A stretch of DNA of 64,000 nucleotides from Rhynchopus euleeides (Eukaryota > Euglenozoa > Diplonemea > Diplonemida > Diplonemidae). The notes below the pieces were generated by a model. That model was given only the letters and a program-made list of their open reading frames with translations, was not told where the DNA came from and made no database searches. The DNA is taken from assembly GCA_963210315.1 (NCBI GenBank), contig OY723237.1, forward strand, positions 1,054,001-1,118,000, in the 5' to 3' direction. Shown here in pieces: positions 50,101-56,526 of this stretch (position 1 is its first letter; every line of letters begins with the position of its first letter). The translations under genes and the position numbers were made by a program.

Positions 50101-53100
50101 GCCTTGATCGCAATCTGCCCGATCCCGTTGTACGCCTCCGCCGCCAGCACCGCCAGCGTCGCCGCCAGGTTCACGTCCGAAACCAGCAGCACCATGTCCG
50201 CCTCGAACCCGAGGTTCCGCACCACGGGGGTGAAGCGCTGCGCCTTCGCCTTGTCGCCCGTCAGCCCCGTCAGCGCCTCAAACTCTGCGGTGACCAGCGT
50301 CTCCAGCCGCCCCACCCCGGTCGTCTGGATCAGGAAGGTTGTATTCTCGTAGTTCATCGCCCTGATCGACGCCCCATCCGCCAGCGTCAGGCTCAGCGCG
50401 GCCAGCTGTGCCTCCAGCTCGTCGTAGAACGCCGCACCCTGCGCCAGCACCACCACATGCGGCACCCGGTCCAGCACCACGGTGAAGTTCGTCTTCTCCG
50501 CCAGGGTGAAGTTCGTGAACTCCTGCGCCGCAGGGATGTTCGCCTGCAGCGACAGGTTCCCGGCCGCCGTCCCCATCCGCGCCCCGAGCTCGAACCCGAC
50601 GTTCGCCACCGTCGTCAGCCCGATCGACGCGCTCGCATTCACCTCCAGCAGCGGCTCCACCTCCGCCCCGAGCTTCAGCGTCGCCGCGGGCTGCGGCAGG
50701 TCCAGCTGCAGGTCCAGCCGGAACAGCAGTTCGTACTTCGACGCGTCCTGCTGCGACGGCCCGTATGTGTACGTCAGCGCCCCGTCCGGCAGCCCGACCG
50801 CCTCCGCCAGCACCACCACCAGCTCCGGGATGCTCGAGAAAGCTGGCACCCGCGGCGCCTGCTTCAGGTCCCCGTCGGTGAACCCGAGCACATGCGTCGC
50901 TGCCACCGCGTCCTCCGACTCGTTGTACGCCGTCTTCCCCGTCTTCTGGTGCGCCACCTTCACCCGCAGGTCTGTCGCCTTGATCGACGCGTTCGTGCAC
51001 AGCTGCAGCGCATCCACCCCCTCCGCCGCCACGCTCGCCTGCACCGACAGCGCCAGCCCCGCGGTGTACAGCGCATCGTTCATGTGCTCCGCAATCTCTG
51101 TCGCGTTCTTCGCCGCCAGCAGCACCGTCTCGTTCAGCGGCACCTCCGCCTCCAGCTCCTCGTTCAGCACCAGGCTCAACACCTTGTTCGTTGTGTTCCC
51201 GGCAAACCACAGGCTCTCGTTCGTCCCGTCCACGTTCCACCCCTGCAGGAACACGTCCCCCTCCACGCACAGCACCAGCGTGGGCCGGTCAGCCGCATCC
51301 TGCACCTTCACCATCTTCGCCGTGAGCGCCGCCGTCATCGTCTCCGAAAAGTCCAGCATGTCACCCACGTCCGCGTCCGTGAAGGGGATGGGGAGGTCGA
51401 ACACGGGGGACTCCCGGTACTCCTGCACCACGTTGATCAGCCCGCGCACCAGCCCCATGATCTGGATCGGCGTCAGCCCGCGGAAGTCGTACAGCCGCGA
51501 CATGTGCTTCGGCGTGATGGTCGGGGCCTTCCCGTCGAACAGGTCCGCATCGGCCACACACAGCTGCGGCACCTCGTCTGCCCCGGCACCGCCCAGCGTA
51601 GCCAGGTCCTGGCCTCCGACGGACGCGGCGAACGGGAGGCACGCGTTCAGCGACCCCGCGGGCACCAGGTCGAAGCCCTGCGTTGTCACCTTCGACAGCG
51701 GCAGCACCGCCCCGCCGGCCAGCGACCCCGCGAACTGTGCCACGAGCGACCCCGTCCCGTTTGCCACAGACGCGGACAGAATCCCGATGGACGCCGTCGC
51801 GGACACCTCGGCCGCAATCTCCATCCCCACGGTGAAGTTGTCGAGGCGCACCAGGATGTCGTTCGCCGTCACCTTCGACAGCCCTGCCGACGTGTCGACC
51901 GTCACCTCCAGCCCGAACCCGAAGTTCACGCGCACCGCCAGCAGCCCCGTCCCGCTGAACTCGAAGTCTTCGTCGTCAATCAGCTCGGCCAGCGGCGGGG
52001 TGACCCGCACCTCCAGGTCACCGCTCACACGGAAGCCCAGCTGGAACTCCTTCCCGACCATACCCCCCTTCACGAAGGAGGCGGGCACCCCGTCCGACGT
52101 GGTGAAGGCGCCCTGCGTCCGGTTCGCCATCGCCGCCCGGAAGTGCTCGATCGTGGGGCGCGCCTTCGGGCACAGCGTCGACCCGTCCAGGCAGCCCGCG
52201 TACGCCGGGTCGGCCAGCACCTCGTCCAGCACGGTGTCCCAGATCAGGAAGTCACCCCAGTCCGGCCCCGCCCCGCCCGTCTTCAGCAGGTCGTTCAGCG
52301 TCCGGTTCATCAGCGGCAGCGTCGTGCTCAGCGCCTCGAACCCGTTCGCGTAGCGCCCCACGTCCGACACCGCCACCAGCCCGTCCCGCAGCACCTGCAT
52401 CAGCTCCTGCGGGATCTCCGTGTCCACCGTGAACTTCGGGGCGGCCGTGTCGAACAGCGCCAGGTCCTCCACCCCCAGGTACAGCGCCGCCGGCAGCGGG
52501 CCGCCCGACAGCTGCACCTCCGACACGATGCTGCCCCCGAGGGCGATGGCATCCTTCAGCGGCGCCACCGTCAGCGACACCCCCGCGTGCTGGTCCAGCA
52601 GCACCGCCGGCGTCTCCGCCGTCACGTTCTCGGCCACGGCCGAGAAGGTGATCTCCCCGTTCACAACGGACTCAAAGTCGAACGAGCCCCCGAAGTCCAT
52701 CGGCACCGCAAAGTCGGTCACGTTCGCCCCGATCTCGAAGGAGAACTGTGTGACACGCAGGAACATCTTCGGCCGCCCCGTCCCGTCAATCAGCGGCTTG
52801 ATGTCCATCCCCGCCTCCACCTGCAGCCCCACCTTCGCCGCAAACGACAGGTGCTGGTCCAGCCCCGCCAGCGACGTCACCAACCCGCTCCCAATGGAGT
52901 CGATCGTCCCGATCACGTTGTCCTGCCCGATCATCCCGAACAGCCCCGTCAGCGCCTCCTGCAGCGAGTCCACAATCTCGGACGGGCGCACGCTCCCCGC
53001 GTCGAACGCCAGCCCCAGCTGCGCCGTCAGCTCCCAACGGCCCCCGGCCGTCGACAGTCCGCCGCCGAAGCTCAGCCCCCCGATGGACAGCCCCGTCGAC

Positions 53101-56024
53101 AGCCCGTCCAGCAGGCGCGCCTTCAGGTACCGCACCAGCCCCTGGATGGTGGGGCGCTTCCCGAACAGCCCCGCCACCGTGTCCAGCGACAGCCCGCTGC
53201 TCCCGAGCCCCAGCACCGACCCCACCTCGGGGAGGAAGTTGCGCCAGTCGAACACCTCCCCTGTCGCCAGGTCAAGCGGCAGCAGATCCCCGACCGTCGT
53301 GTTCCCAAACTTCGCCAGCAGGTCCGGGAAGCGCGGTGCCACTAGATTGAACACCGCCAGGTTGAAGTCCACGTTCACCCCCAGGGTGGGCACGCTCCCC
53401 GCCAGGTGGCTCCCGAGTGCACCCAGGTTGAAGGACGGCAGCCCCGACAGCCCCAGCGCCGCCTGCAGCTGCGGCAGGTACGCCGCAGGGTCGAACCCGG
53501 ACGGGTACCCGGTCGCCGTGTCCGCCGAGAAGCTCAGCCCGAGCAGGCGCACCAGCGCCCACGCGTTCTCCTTCGTCAGCGAGTACTTCGCGTTCACAGC
53601 CAGGAACCACACAAGCTCCGACTTCCCGAAGGTCGCATCCGCGGACGCCAGCGTCGTCGCAAGCCCGAACTCCACCTGCACGTACTTCAGGTAGTCCAGC
53701 ACGCTGAAGGTGACGCCCGACAGGTCCACCAGCCCCGGGCCCGTGAAGTTCACAAACACCGTCGGGTAGCGCAGCTTCAGCAGCCCCAGCACCTCGGTGT
53801 TGAACCCCACCGACACCACCAGCGCCTCCGCCGCAGTCGTGTCCAGCCGCAGGTCCAGGCTCAGCTTGTTCGCCAGCTGCCGGAACTTCACCAGCAGGTC
53901 CAGGTACTCCGACAGCACCCCCGCGAAGGAGACCTTCCCCCCAAAGCTCTTCAGCAGGTTCCCGACAGATGACACTCCCGGCAGCGACGCCGTCGGGAGC
54001 GAGATCCCCGAGATCCCGTCCATCACAGACGACAGCGACCCGAACAGCGACGTCAGCTCGCCCCCGTCCGCACCGCCAGACCCGCCCGGCAGCGACGGGA
54101 CCAGGAAGCTCAGGTCCACGTCCAGCGAGAACTTCGGCAGCCCCCCGCCCAGCAGCGTCTCGTCGTGCAGCTCCACAATCGGCCCCAGCGTCCGGTCCCC
54201 GAGGAACTCCGACGTCAGCTCCACCGGGATCACGACGTCCAGCGTGGCGTACACCTCAAGCTGCAGCTGCTTCACGAAGGCCGCCACCGCGCTCGCCCCA
54301 CCCGACAGCAGGTCCAGCACCGTGATCTCCACCGCTGCCGCCACGTCCGACGTCGTCACCGGCGTGTCGAAGTCCACCTCTGCCGCCGCCGCCCCGAAGG
54401 CCGAACGCACCCCGAGCGCCACCTCAAACGACCCGTCGTGCACGGCAAGGGTGCTCCCCAGCGGCAGCAGCGCCTCGAAGTTGATGGGGTCCACCGCCAC
54501 GCTCACCGCCGCAGACAGGTCATTCACACGCACGAACGCATTCGACGCCAGCGCCGCCCCCGTCAGCTTCCCGGTGTTGATGAACTCGGTGCGCAGCCCA
54601 AGCGTCACGTCCAGCACCACCGCCCCGCTGAAGGCGACGTCCGCAGAGAAGTCCGGGACCGCCAGCGACTGCTCCGGCGCCGTCACCCCCAGCAGCCCGA
54701 ACAGGTCCGACAGCGCCTGCATGTCCCCCAGCACGTTCGAGATGGACCCCCCGAACGACTCGCTCGCAAACTGCGTCCCCAGCTCCATCTGCAGCCGCAG
54801 CGCAACCTCCCCCTGCTCAGGGAACCACCCGCCCGTCACGTTGAACCCGTTGAACCCCACGCACGCCTCCGCCTGCGGCACAGGCAGGTTCTCCCGCAGG
54901 TACTGCATCAGCCCCGCAAAGGTCGGGTACTCCTCGGGATCCGCCTCCACGAACAGCAGGAAGTACTGCTCCGCCACGGGGGCAAGCCGCAGCGCGTCCG
55001 GCACCCCCTGCACCAGCTTCGACACGTTCACCTCCGGGAGCTCCAGCCCCGACAGCCCCAGCACCCCCAGGTCGATGTCGAGCTGCCCCAGCTGCCGCAG
55101 CAGCTCCACCACCGTCGACTGCAGCTGCGTGATGTCCATGTCCACCGTCACAACCGGCGGCACCGCGTCGAACACGTCCGCATCCGCCACCATCAGCACC
55201 GGCGACGGCAGCTGCCCGACCGGCACGGCAGCCACGTCCACCGTGACCGCCAGCGCTGCCGTGAGCGCGCCCGACAGCGACCCGAGCCGCACCTCCCCGA
55301 CCTTCGCCACAAAGTCACCCAGGCTCGACCCCGTCGGGAACTCCACCGGCACCGTCACCCCCGACAGCGACACGCTCCCCGACATTTTCACCGTCGCGGC
55401 ATCCTTCCACGCCACCATCGTGTCCACGGCCCCCTCGAGCGACACCGCCACTGACAGCCCCGCCACGCGCACCACTGTCCCCGTGCTCGTCACGTCCACC
55501 TCGATCGTCCCAGTCACGCGCGTGCTCCCCGACAGCAACACTGCCGCCTCCTCGAACGACAGCCCCAGCGCCGCCACGTCCGCGGCCGGCAGCGTCGACA
55601 GGTCAACCGTCTTCGACACGCTCGCGCTCGCATCCACCCCGAGGCGCAGGTACAGCCCCAGCCCCTCCAGCGCCACGTCGCATCCGATGCTCAGCCCCGA
55701 CGGCACCGCAGCCGCAAGCGCCGTCAGCGCCGCATCGTTCTGCTCGTCGAACTGGTTTGTCAGCTCAGACGTGTAGTTCAGCACGCTGTTCAGCGGCCCG
55801 CTGACGAACGCCAAGTCCGCCGAGCTGCCCGCCAGTGACAGCTGCTGCGCCGCCATGCGCGCCTTCGCCTCCAGCACAGCGGTGTTCACCGCCGTCACCG
55901 CATCCTTGACGCTGCGCTGGTACCGCGCCGCCACAGACGTGCACGTCTCCGTGAAGACCGCTGCCTCGCTGCCCCCGAACAGGGCTGCGACCAGCACGGC
56001 GCACACAAACGTGCCGCGCCCCAT
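35178..56024 (-). CDS. Giant secreted RTX-repeat, Calx-beta-like, CUB-containing calcium-binding protein
   Basis: One uninterrupted frame of about 6,948 codons. I start at MGRGTFVCAVLVAALFGG (56024) because it gives a signal peptide; an in-frame ATG at 56213 does not. Residues ~30-3050 are long beta-rich repeats alternating with amphipathic helices (PVLVALQKPLPVISDLAG near 2760), with EF-hand-like loops at 2646-2657 (ETDDDGFLTFRE) and 3056-3067 (DPNDDGKIRFSE). ~3200-3900 has sparse RTX-like GGxGxD turns. ~3965-4300 resembles Calx-beta repeats (VRVVDEDQA, VEIVDDDAPG). ~4810-5870 and ~6020-6760 are dense RTX nonapeptide arrays (GGxGxDxUx, e.g. GGAGADTIM, GGDGNDVVV). A CUB-like domain lies between them (5888-6005, ending VRFASDGYQSDLGF). 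The tail is His-rich without a membrane segment. Likely an extracellular calcium-stabilised matrix or adhesive protein; RTX repeats also occur in bacterial toxins and enzymes, but no toxin catalytic domain is seen. Confidence 0.9.
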   Translation of the reverse strand: MGRGTFVCAVLVAALFGGSEAAVFTETCTSVAARYQRSVKDAVTAVNTAVLEAKARMAAQQLSLAGSSADLAFVSGPLNSVLNYTSELTNQFDEQNDAALTALAAAVPSGLSIGCDVALEGLGLYLRLGVDASASVSKTVDLSTLPAADVAALGLSFEEAAVLLSGSTRVTGTIEVDVTSTGTVVRVAGLSVAVSLEGAVDTMVAWKDAATVKMSGSVSLSGVTVPVEFPTGSSLGDFVAKVGEVRLGSLSGALTAALAVTVDVAAVPVGQLPSPVLMVADADVFDAVPPVVTVDMDITQLQSTVVELLRQLGQLDIDLGVLGLSGLELPEVNVSKLVQGVPDALRLAPVAEQYFLLFVEADPEEYPTFAGLMQYLRENLPVPQAEACVGFNGFNVTGGWFPEQGEVALRLQMELGTQFASESFGGSISNVLGDMQALSDLFGLLGVTAPEQSLAVPDFSADVAFSGAVVLDVTLGLRTEFINTGKLTGAALASNAFVRVNDLSAAVSVAVDPINFEALLPLGSTLAVHDGSFEVALGVRSAFGAAAAEVDFDTPVTTSDVAAAVEITVLDLLSGGASAVAAFVKQLQLEVYATLDVVIPVELTSEFLGDRTLGPIVELHDETLLGGGLPKFSLDVDLSFLVPSLPGGSGGADGGELTSLFGSLSSVMDGISGISLPTASLPGVSSVGNLLKSFGGKVSFAGVLSEYLDLLVKFRQLANKLSLDLRLDTTAAEALVVSVGFNTEVLGLLKLRYPTVFVNFTGPGLVDLSGVTFSVLDYLKYVQVEFGLATTLASADATFGKSELVWFLAVNAKYSLTKENAWALVRLLGLSFSADTATGYPSGFDPAAYLPQLQAALGLSGLPSFNLGALGSHLAGSVPTLGVNVDFNLAVFNLVAPRFPDLLAKFGNTTVGDLLPLDLATGEVFDWRNFLPEVGSVLGLGSSGLSLDTVAGLFGKRPTIQGLVRYLKARLLDGLSTGLSIGGLSFGGGLSTAGGRWELTAQLGLAFDAGSVRPSEIVDSLQEALTGLFGMIGQDNVIGTIDSIGSGLVTSLAGLDQHLSFAAKVGLQVEAGMDIKPLIDGTGRPKMFLRVTQFSFEIGANVTDFAVPMDFGGSFDFESVVNGEITFSAVAENVTAETPAVLLDQHAGVSLTVAPLKDAIALGGSIVSEVQLSGGPLPAALYLGVEDLALFDTAAPKFTVDTEIPQELMQVLRDGLVAVSDVGRYANGFEALSTTLPLMNRTLNDLLKTGGAGPDWGDFLIWDTVLDEVLADPAYAGCLDGSTLCPKARPTIEHFRAAMANRTQGAFTTSDGVPASFVKGGMVGKEFQLGFRVSGDLEVRVTPPLAELIDDEDFEFSGTGLLAVRVNFGFGLEVTVDTSAGLSKVTANDILVRLDNFTVGMEIAAEVSATASIGILSASVANGTGSLVAQFAGSLAGGAVLPLSKVTTQGFDLVPAGSLNACLPFAASVGGQDLATLGGAGADEVPQLCVADADLFDGKAPTITPKHMSRLYDFRGLTPIQIMGLVRGLINVVQEYRESPVFDLPIPFTDADVGDMLDFSETMTAALTAKMVKVQDAADRPTLVLCVEGDVFLQGWNVDGTNESLWFAGNTTNKVLSLVLNEELEAEVPLNETVLLAAKNATEIAEHMNDALYTAGLALSVQASVAAEGVDALQLCTNASIKATDLRVKVAHQKTGKTAYNESEDAVAATHVLGFTDGDLKQAPRVPAFSSIPELVVVLAEAVGLPDGALTYTYGPSQQDASKYELLFRLDLQLDLPQPAATLKLGAEVEPLLEVNASASIGLTTVANVGFELGARMGTAAGNLSLQANIPAAQEFTNFTLAEKTNFTVVLDRVPHVVVLAQGAAFYDELEAQLAALSLTLADGASIRAMNYENTTFLIQTTGVGRLETLVTAEFEALTGLTGDKAKAQRFTPVVRNLGFEADMVLLVSDVNLAATLAVLAAEAYNGIGQIAIKAVADFGTRGEAMALSDIRDAIVEDPFGMIAANATVDANLYVDVSVGIPGFLSPVSGSVAVALNPPFFVELQPNFSFPNASDFVVTVDGPDIPNFRNLSVADIVGLIADGVDLIFGNTQKTPAVSGLLSDLPLMDASVPLVSVTPRTVVTQVQAVLAELEVLLNNTQGGLARIELLVEEKLGLPAETDASKGCTGSCLMEFKYDADTSVLALELEFTAAPPALPDLNLDMNLQELVELAGVPGVEEIVDLLGDFLDMDGTLAISLEGSATAKLQLGVDMSSKPFRLFVGGGTALQANLRASAQGGLSLSLGPITFEIVDAHVSLDAGTGNPAEPAYVRYGLVEGTKYYLDEAGAFSTIVNDFGLSHQGRVEAVLPVVVSGITETLTIGIPSISDFLTRNNGTSDKSIKLVKFDGLDVPALLRSLTAPLVDLNPIAALVQDKQSLLKGVDGMFNRLNLAIVAADGVLGSMDIPIVKNKIREVVERDFIEAFRVEMKEKLSAAMEGIEDTNAVKVLRDLMVELFQGRKILKGDTIPVMIKNKKGDDLQVLNEDAMLIEGRSLDDADAVEWDVTLGKDLRFTEQFDFDFGLEELPLKLNASGGVELLVGWEFKLWFGVSVSRGFYLNVVGTEMEVYADLTLPFLKADGELFILKADIENRNDVTQLLGRMSVDVGETDDDGFLTFRELKSGGAGLLRANAEFEVAVGMDMTLGLAGSSGLPRFTTALYSYYGTKWERLATAGTNATLSVAVPDAKGTISDDPSMATNQFLLIDVALDLGEFVTNILQPIFAKLDSFLAPLRPVLVALQKPLPVISDLAGRDVSLLQLPEVLLNGLLGAGGPVRGSVKNVLAYLNAIQQIIDLVIAVTDVIKELATWTGTLKVSFGNWQLLKGGFTRLSPDAELPAGYTGARYAVVQDDDVPVSGAATTGSDKMRALMRQLTDPDAVFSLPFLSANGVLGLITGKDVDLFVVQTPQMEIDVTIDFWFPVAAGIVVIDFYGSFQFRARVSVGYDTSGIRRAIEQSNPALALDGFYLSDTDKPTGTGGVDIPELYSAGRVRIGATLNLFLARLSASGEFSFTGSIDLYDPNDDGKIRFSEIKSIIEKGSFLDIFNIKIKMCAGASFSVELFNPFVNWKCAAFICWPRGRWESVWKFSTSVCFLDLDTTPPALPVLAEKDSSNTVLLLNMGTRASSRDTGDTSDKGEYFTIRHVNGAGGGSEEVEVLFGTPPAAGQDDTRQAQEFSGFLSYEGHAQRFSDTVLLVNPVSRGTFTGGDDGGQETDRLILDLSTKVTEIPAGTLAAGQITGFGLTGEGILYSEFEEVHIYLNGAANTVTVTGLAAGTKLYVYLAGGNDKVIVRAGAAVAGAVTLVGGDGQDTLYVEAQTAGTGSLAASPRQEVGGVAPYEVVLDGMPGSLDFVTMDVVRVTLTGGADDFTVAATPAGASIEVKANGGTDTVRIGGVTVNDIVSPVKVSGSGAGTTMVIDDSLDTQSGTNIVNVGGLTSTRVSGLGMSADGILYSAVGSVEVHLARRMANTFTTASTHTGNTAVYGGEETDELTVSGSSGPTQVYAGKGEDRLVIPVTMEGDTVVNRIAGLLLLDGGDEPDAYEIGYSGTGQSRITLNDTGYWNPETKESNTLVINGTPDPDLFLFRKNFIALIHTATGAAERIDIDASINGGIAVNGLAGDDTFVTDGTSGITTQNGGAGDDRFLIGQLWNSERVAADMSEPGDAFGTTLTTEGWLSDGNGEHMNCNGESGEDTFVVMRNVGTLSLRGGVGNDRFTVRAFALADAEDQTQPDPAVKQTDVSTDEGDDVVYYTVNAPVSIDGGPGFDTLVAIGTNLPDTFVITRDGIYGAGLYVTFTGIESVELNTAAGDDAVYVMSTAAHVKTSVFAGLGSDTVYVTPRYSVPVQSSDLRGHNGVIEHALSSATDAAYDGLEAHGVTAYVTDADNASIALVVPTELVLLEGGSASERVGTYTVRMAHPVTGRTDSDRVDVTIVAPAPPSEIPNAASVTVSPAIVSFNWLTWFIPKTVTVTVVQDGAVEGGEVAFLGHAVSQLSNTDGYNSLKIPSVPVRVVDEDQAEIYILETLADPGMRVSESGLGDVGTSVTYDVLLQPCVADARPQDVAVNLRYDTAQVTASPASVVFDTSTGCRQTVTVTAINDDAVEGFHFVALNHDVVVSGSNIVYSGLAASAVNVEIVDDDAPGLVVLESGGSTEVIEGVTEDTYKLYLTQAPIGEVTVDAVVQLSQVWGKPSLAAKQVTVSPASVVFNATTYAVPVTITVAPIGDETVDQGEATQQFASQPALAYQIQGALTVGGGEAPGSVSTLKAISYPGEVDLEAFPGQTNLWLTVREEQQVDRLVVENTGGFLPTTVALAEGRITGMGMGETRVLAGETVLGGISYVGMEEVVVNLGPAVDTVVVNGTHPGATYVNAGKGNDAFTVLAADGPVVLDGADGNDTFVFGDGLVSGVQDVVSVAGGAGTDTLHVNNTQGNVLGDAGFLTRTELTGLGMYPPPRDSGYVAVQVVAVRGTGGTFTLSFSVDAKPYELEFAVGTDGAAMASAMHAAVFPDTEVCGTAAGARCAQSFAVDRVSDEVYLVRYTGEMAAVASISTLSLDTANVIGASEELLNGERIDARTVLAGLVYTGVESLDIDLSTAGDDTLNVRGTSVPTVVRLHAGDDTVAVGSDAVVLSNAAAVAVMKVEGRADYVEALLTVDGGEPGTQGRKRLLVADTLSTVGRTNVTLTAGRIAGVAPADIVYTGPDYTRGITVWLGAHADTVLVAQTYGGADGVPAVGARTVTSVFTGDGADNVTVALSADTDGFCVVGTEEGDDTLDASQSTLPLVLLGGAGADTIMSGLAADIIFGDTGRAVFGGVDTVGVPAGSTPALSGVAHLRSSAFTDHCAAGGRDTITTTGGVGYVAFGGADVDVVATGPGEDAVFGDYGYVEFTEGLLTRAESACESDGGDDVLESGAGADVVAGGNGADKIMSADGADVVAGDHMFVLLSYASGARLVTSVATTIREAGAGDFVWAGSGDDVVLGGAGNDTVWGGTGVDVVFGDAGSYTSAVAGDFAFASTETDVAEAVGAGDVLFGEDGDDILLGGQGADTVWGADGNDWLFGDHGSGSVAPSISTEVRARTQAPMAGGADTVHGEGGHDVLFGGHGEDTLLGADGSDVLFGNYGEYTADASSASLVSVDTEYAGEANTIDGAADDDFVFGGSGSDTITGADGADWLFGDHGQVDLQWSAVLVDEPMASSRALHVVPVSSASGSVRQAQSIAPASGLADEIAGGDGADYVFGGGGGDALHGDNGSDVLFGDHGSVQLNTTAEVPEAHAATSHAGYGGDDTIDGDDGDDVIFGGAGGDVANAGTGNDVVFGDYGEAHVIGAASEPQTYVRTYATQSEADGGADTLSGHDGADYLFGGPDGDNITGDAGDDWVFGDNGQIRLVAATQLSELLSLDTGIIGGADSVATHAGDDVVLGGEGEDTVDAGADNDVVFGDHGNATFTPAVTQYTAVAGAAGAGDAVVAGEGDDLVFGGQGADEVDAGAGNDVVFGDDGQATLVHNSLATRTYESVFTEVSGGFGGADTVVAGTGDDIVFGGHAGDKITGDAGDDWLFGDHGRVALDTLVQVLESTAEDAGGADLVHGSEGDDYIIGGVGADTLHGGEGQDFVFGDNGKVEQPTQVGVEGAVRTFTPVFPASAHGGDDTIYGGDGDDVVVAQQGGDYVEGNAGMDMVFGDQAEAVLARADHAVVWAHTVLPTVEEGLGGDDELHGGAGEDYLFGGTGSDTLHGGDEVDVLLGDHALFNRSFPAVHQYRSIYTGAEYGAANDTLHGDGGDDMILGQQGADTIFGGAGEDDITGGHDVLGGVDGGDHIFGDSEADVVLGDNGVITRRVYVPKPEAVAGPATPVPVQRPLFCDDYTVLQGQQQGKIVHPAPEVGGSAGPRPHYGPNEHKCWQTACNGKSVKIDWHAFATEDRYDMVSLYTASRNGTLELVWERSGWTVPADGTYAEDVLVRFASDGYQSDLGFMLEYTCSTEAATPVPTGAVDNTTAYYAAGPPYVNGIRWERYPGSERYADIVRLVQRFDDVDLVQGDDVIDGGEGDDVLHGQRGDDELQGGAGDDEVFGEMGSDVVRGGEGADVLLGDMGHVVRAFTEAGLPRANTKTGAWHRDVVLEEHAQLTEQWVETWHDTHFWAEDAARLLRADLLVALGGYEADGAAKLMYDSTRGPWKTAVAGLRLLEQGGGNDTLDGEGGDDVLFGQRGNDLMSGGSGDDFVYGDRVSSVYHYDSCLPLVTTVVRTLPGVAAVDSAKAGEPARVAVPAFGYVVHVPMWLEAEQSGRAGAMRPVDDAALVTVMPESLAHMLDAVGAADWRLVAEPEQRWRPFVAAVPDVARHAGVVFGNDDLDGGDGNDVVVGDSAFHHALVNVKVAALDEMRERTAARWGEVQFRLARLSVDVGTLEAQTGADGGVANVSTGNDRVRGGAGDDTLVGDRLEAFTDVVYHTHFGFDQLEATVKGLMRAYFDFEVLAVDLHHALFEAHHRVVESLLYDWRNREVGAPEVRLEVSNDEMHGGDGNDVVVGDSLLVVSKGMFRNATHSANHFTAVDVGVALPEAPFKELLNTLKYEMHQHIRKDYHLSDYISGGNLKRRFVWDSLPRTRWGCDTLHGDAGDDTVLGDYGLVVVATFEGAPFHPSTVHGLRSINTALAEHLDYVEDVLRTRLTAPALKWRAQALQDTSFDASLVGMRMYHDKGWGVRGHDEPHAASQSDEVFGDAGADTLSGGNAVAVVPMWRPTNTLVDAEEVEPRRSFLSALDSREWARLREYEVRDRTFDGDVLSGGAEAGERDVSLVEDLQHDRVTDKERWTDSVYYRPAYPYVAGALRDTYVRAANGTCLNELQRDGVIATAAVHTHIPFPVYGWHGLFGVVWGSSGVHEPQYYLHHHDHVNAWNNGNNAARDGSDAHPCLHHPDTWECHRTF

Positions 56025-56526
56025 CGTCGGGCCTGTCTCGGCGCGACGGTGGTCCACCCTCCCTCGGGTGTGCTGGGCCTGTGTCCCCTTCGGTGCCTCT
56101 GCGTCCACCCTACCGGTGTGTATACAATCCTGCAGGCCGGGTTGTGGCGTGTGGTGTGGGGAGGTGTTGTCGTGTGCTGGGTGTGCGTGAGTGGGTCGGG
56201 CAGACAATTGCATACGAGCAAAGCCACAACACGCGCATTTGCAGTGCGCGTGTCTCTCCGAAGGAAGGGGGTGAGGGGGTGGGGGGGTGGGGGAGCGTTG
56301 CGTGAGGGGGCAACACAGCAGGGAGGGGGAGGGGGGCGGTCATGTTCCCCTTCCCTGTTCTACTGAATATGCAATCTTGGATGCGGCGGCGAAAAAAAAT
56401 GCGAACGAAGAGGAGTGGGGGGCGGAGGAGCATGGTTTGCATCAACCACCACACACCACACACACAGACCACCCTGCCCCATCCCCTTTACCCCCTCCCC
56501 GTTGATGCATTCCCACACCAAAAACG
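56025..56526. other. Spacer between aprataxin and the giant gene
   Basis: About 500 bases with G-rich runs (56262-56340) and no gene. It should contain the promoter and leader of the giant gene and the 3' end of the aprataxin transcript. Confidence 0.55.

Noticed and set aside
49008..53345. 1,445-codon open frame on the plus strand
   Set aside because: Antisense shadow of the N-terminal repeats of the giant gene, with unnatural Arg/His/Gln composition and no domain.
35178..56024. Bacterial contamination or a type I secreted RTX toxin locus
   Set aside because: A Sec-type signal peptide, a CUB-like domain, intron-bearing and eukaryotic neighbours, no transporter genes and no toxin catalytic domain argue against it; misassembly cannot be fully excluded from sequence alone.
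56025..56213. Upstream in-frame ATG extending the giant protein by 63 residues
   Set aside because: The extension is His/Pro/Thr-rich and would bury the clear signal peptide that begins at 56024.
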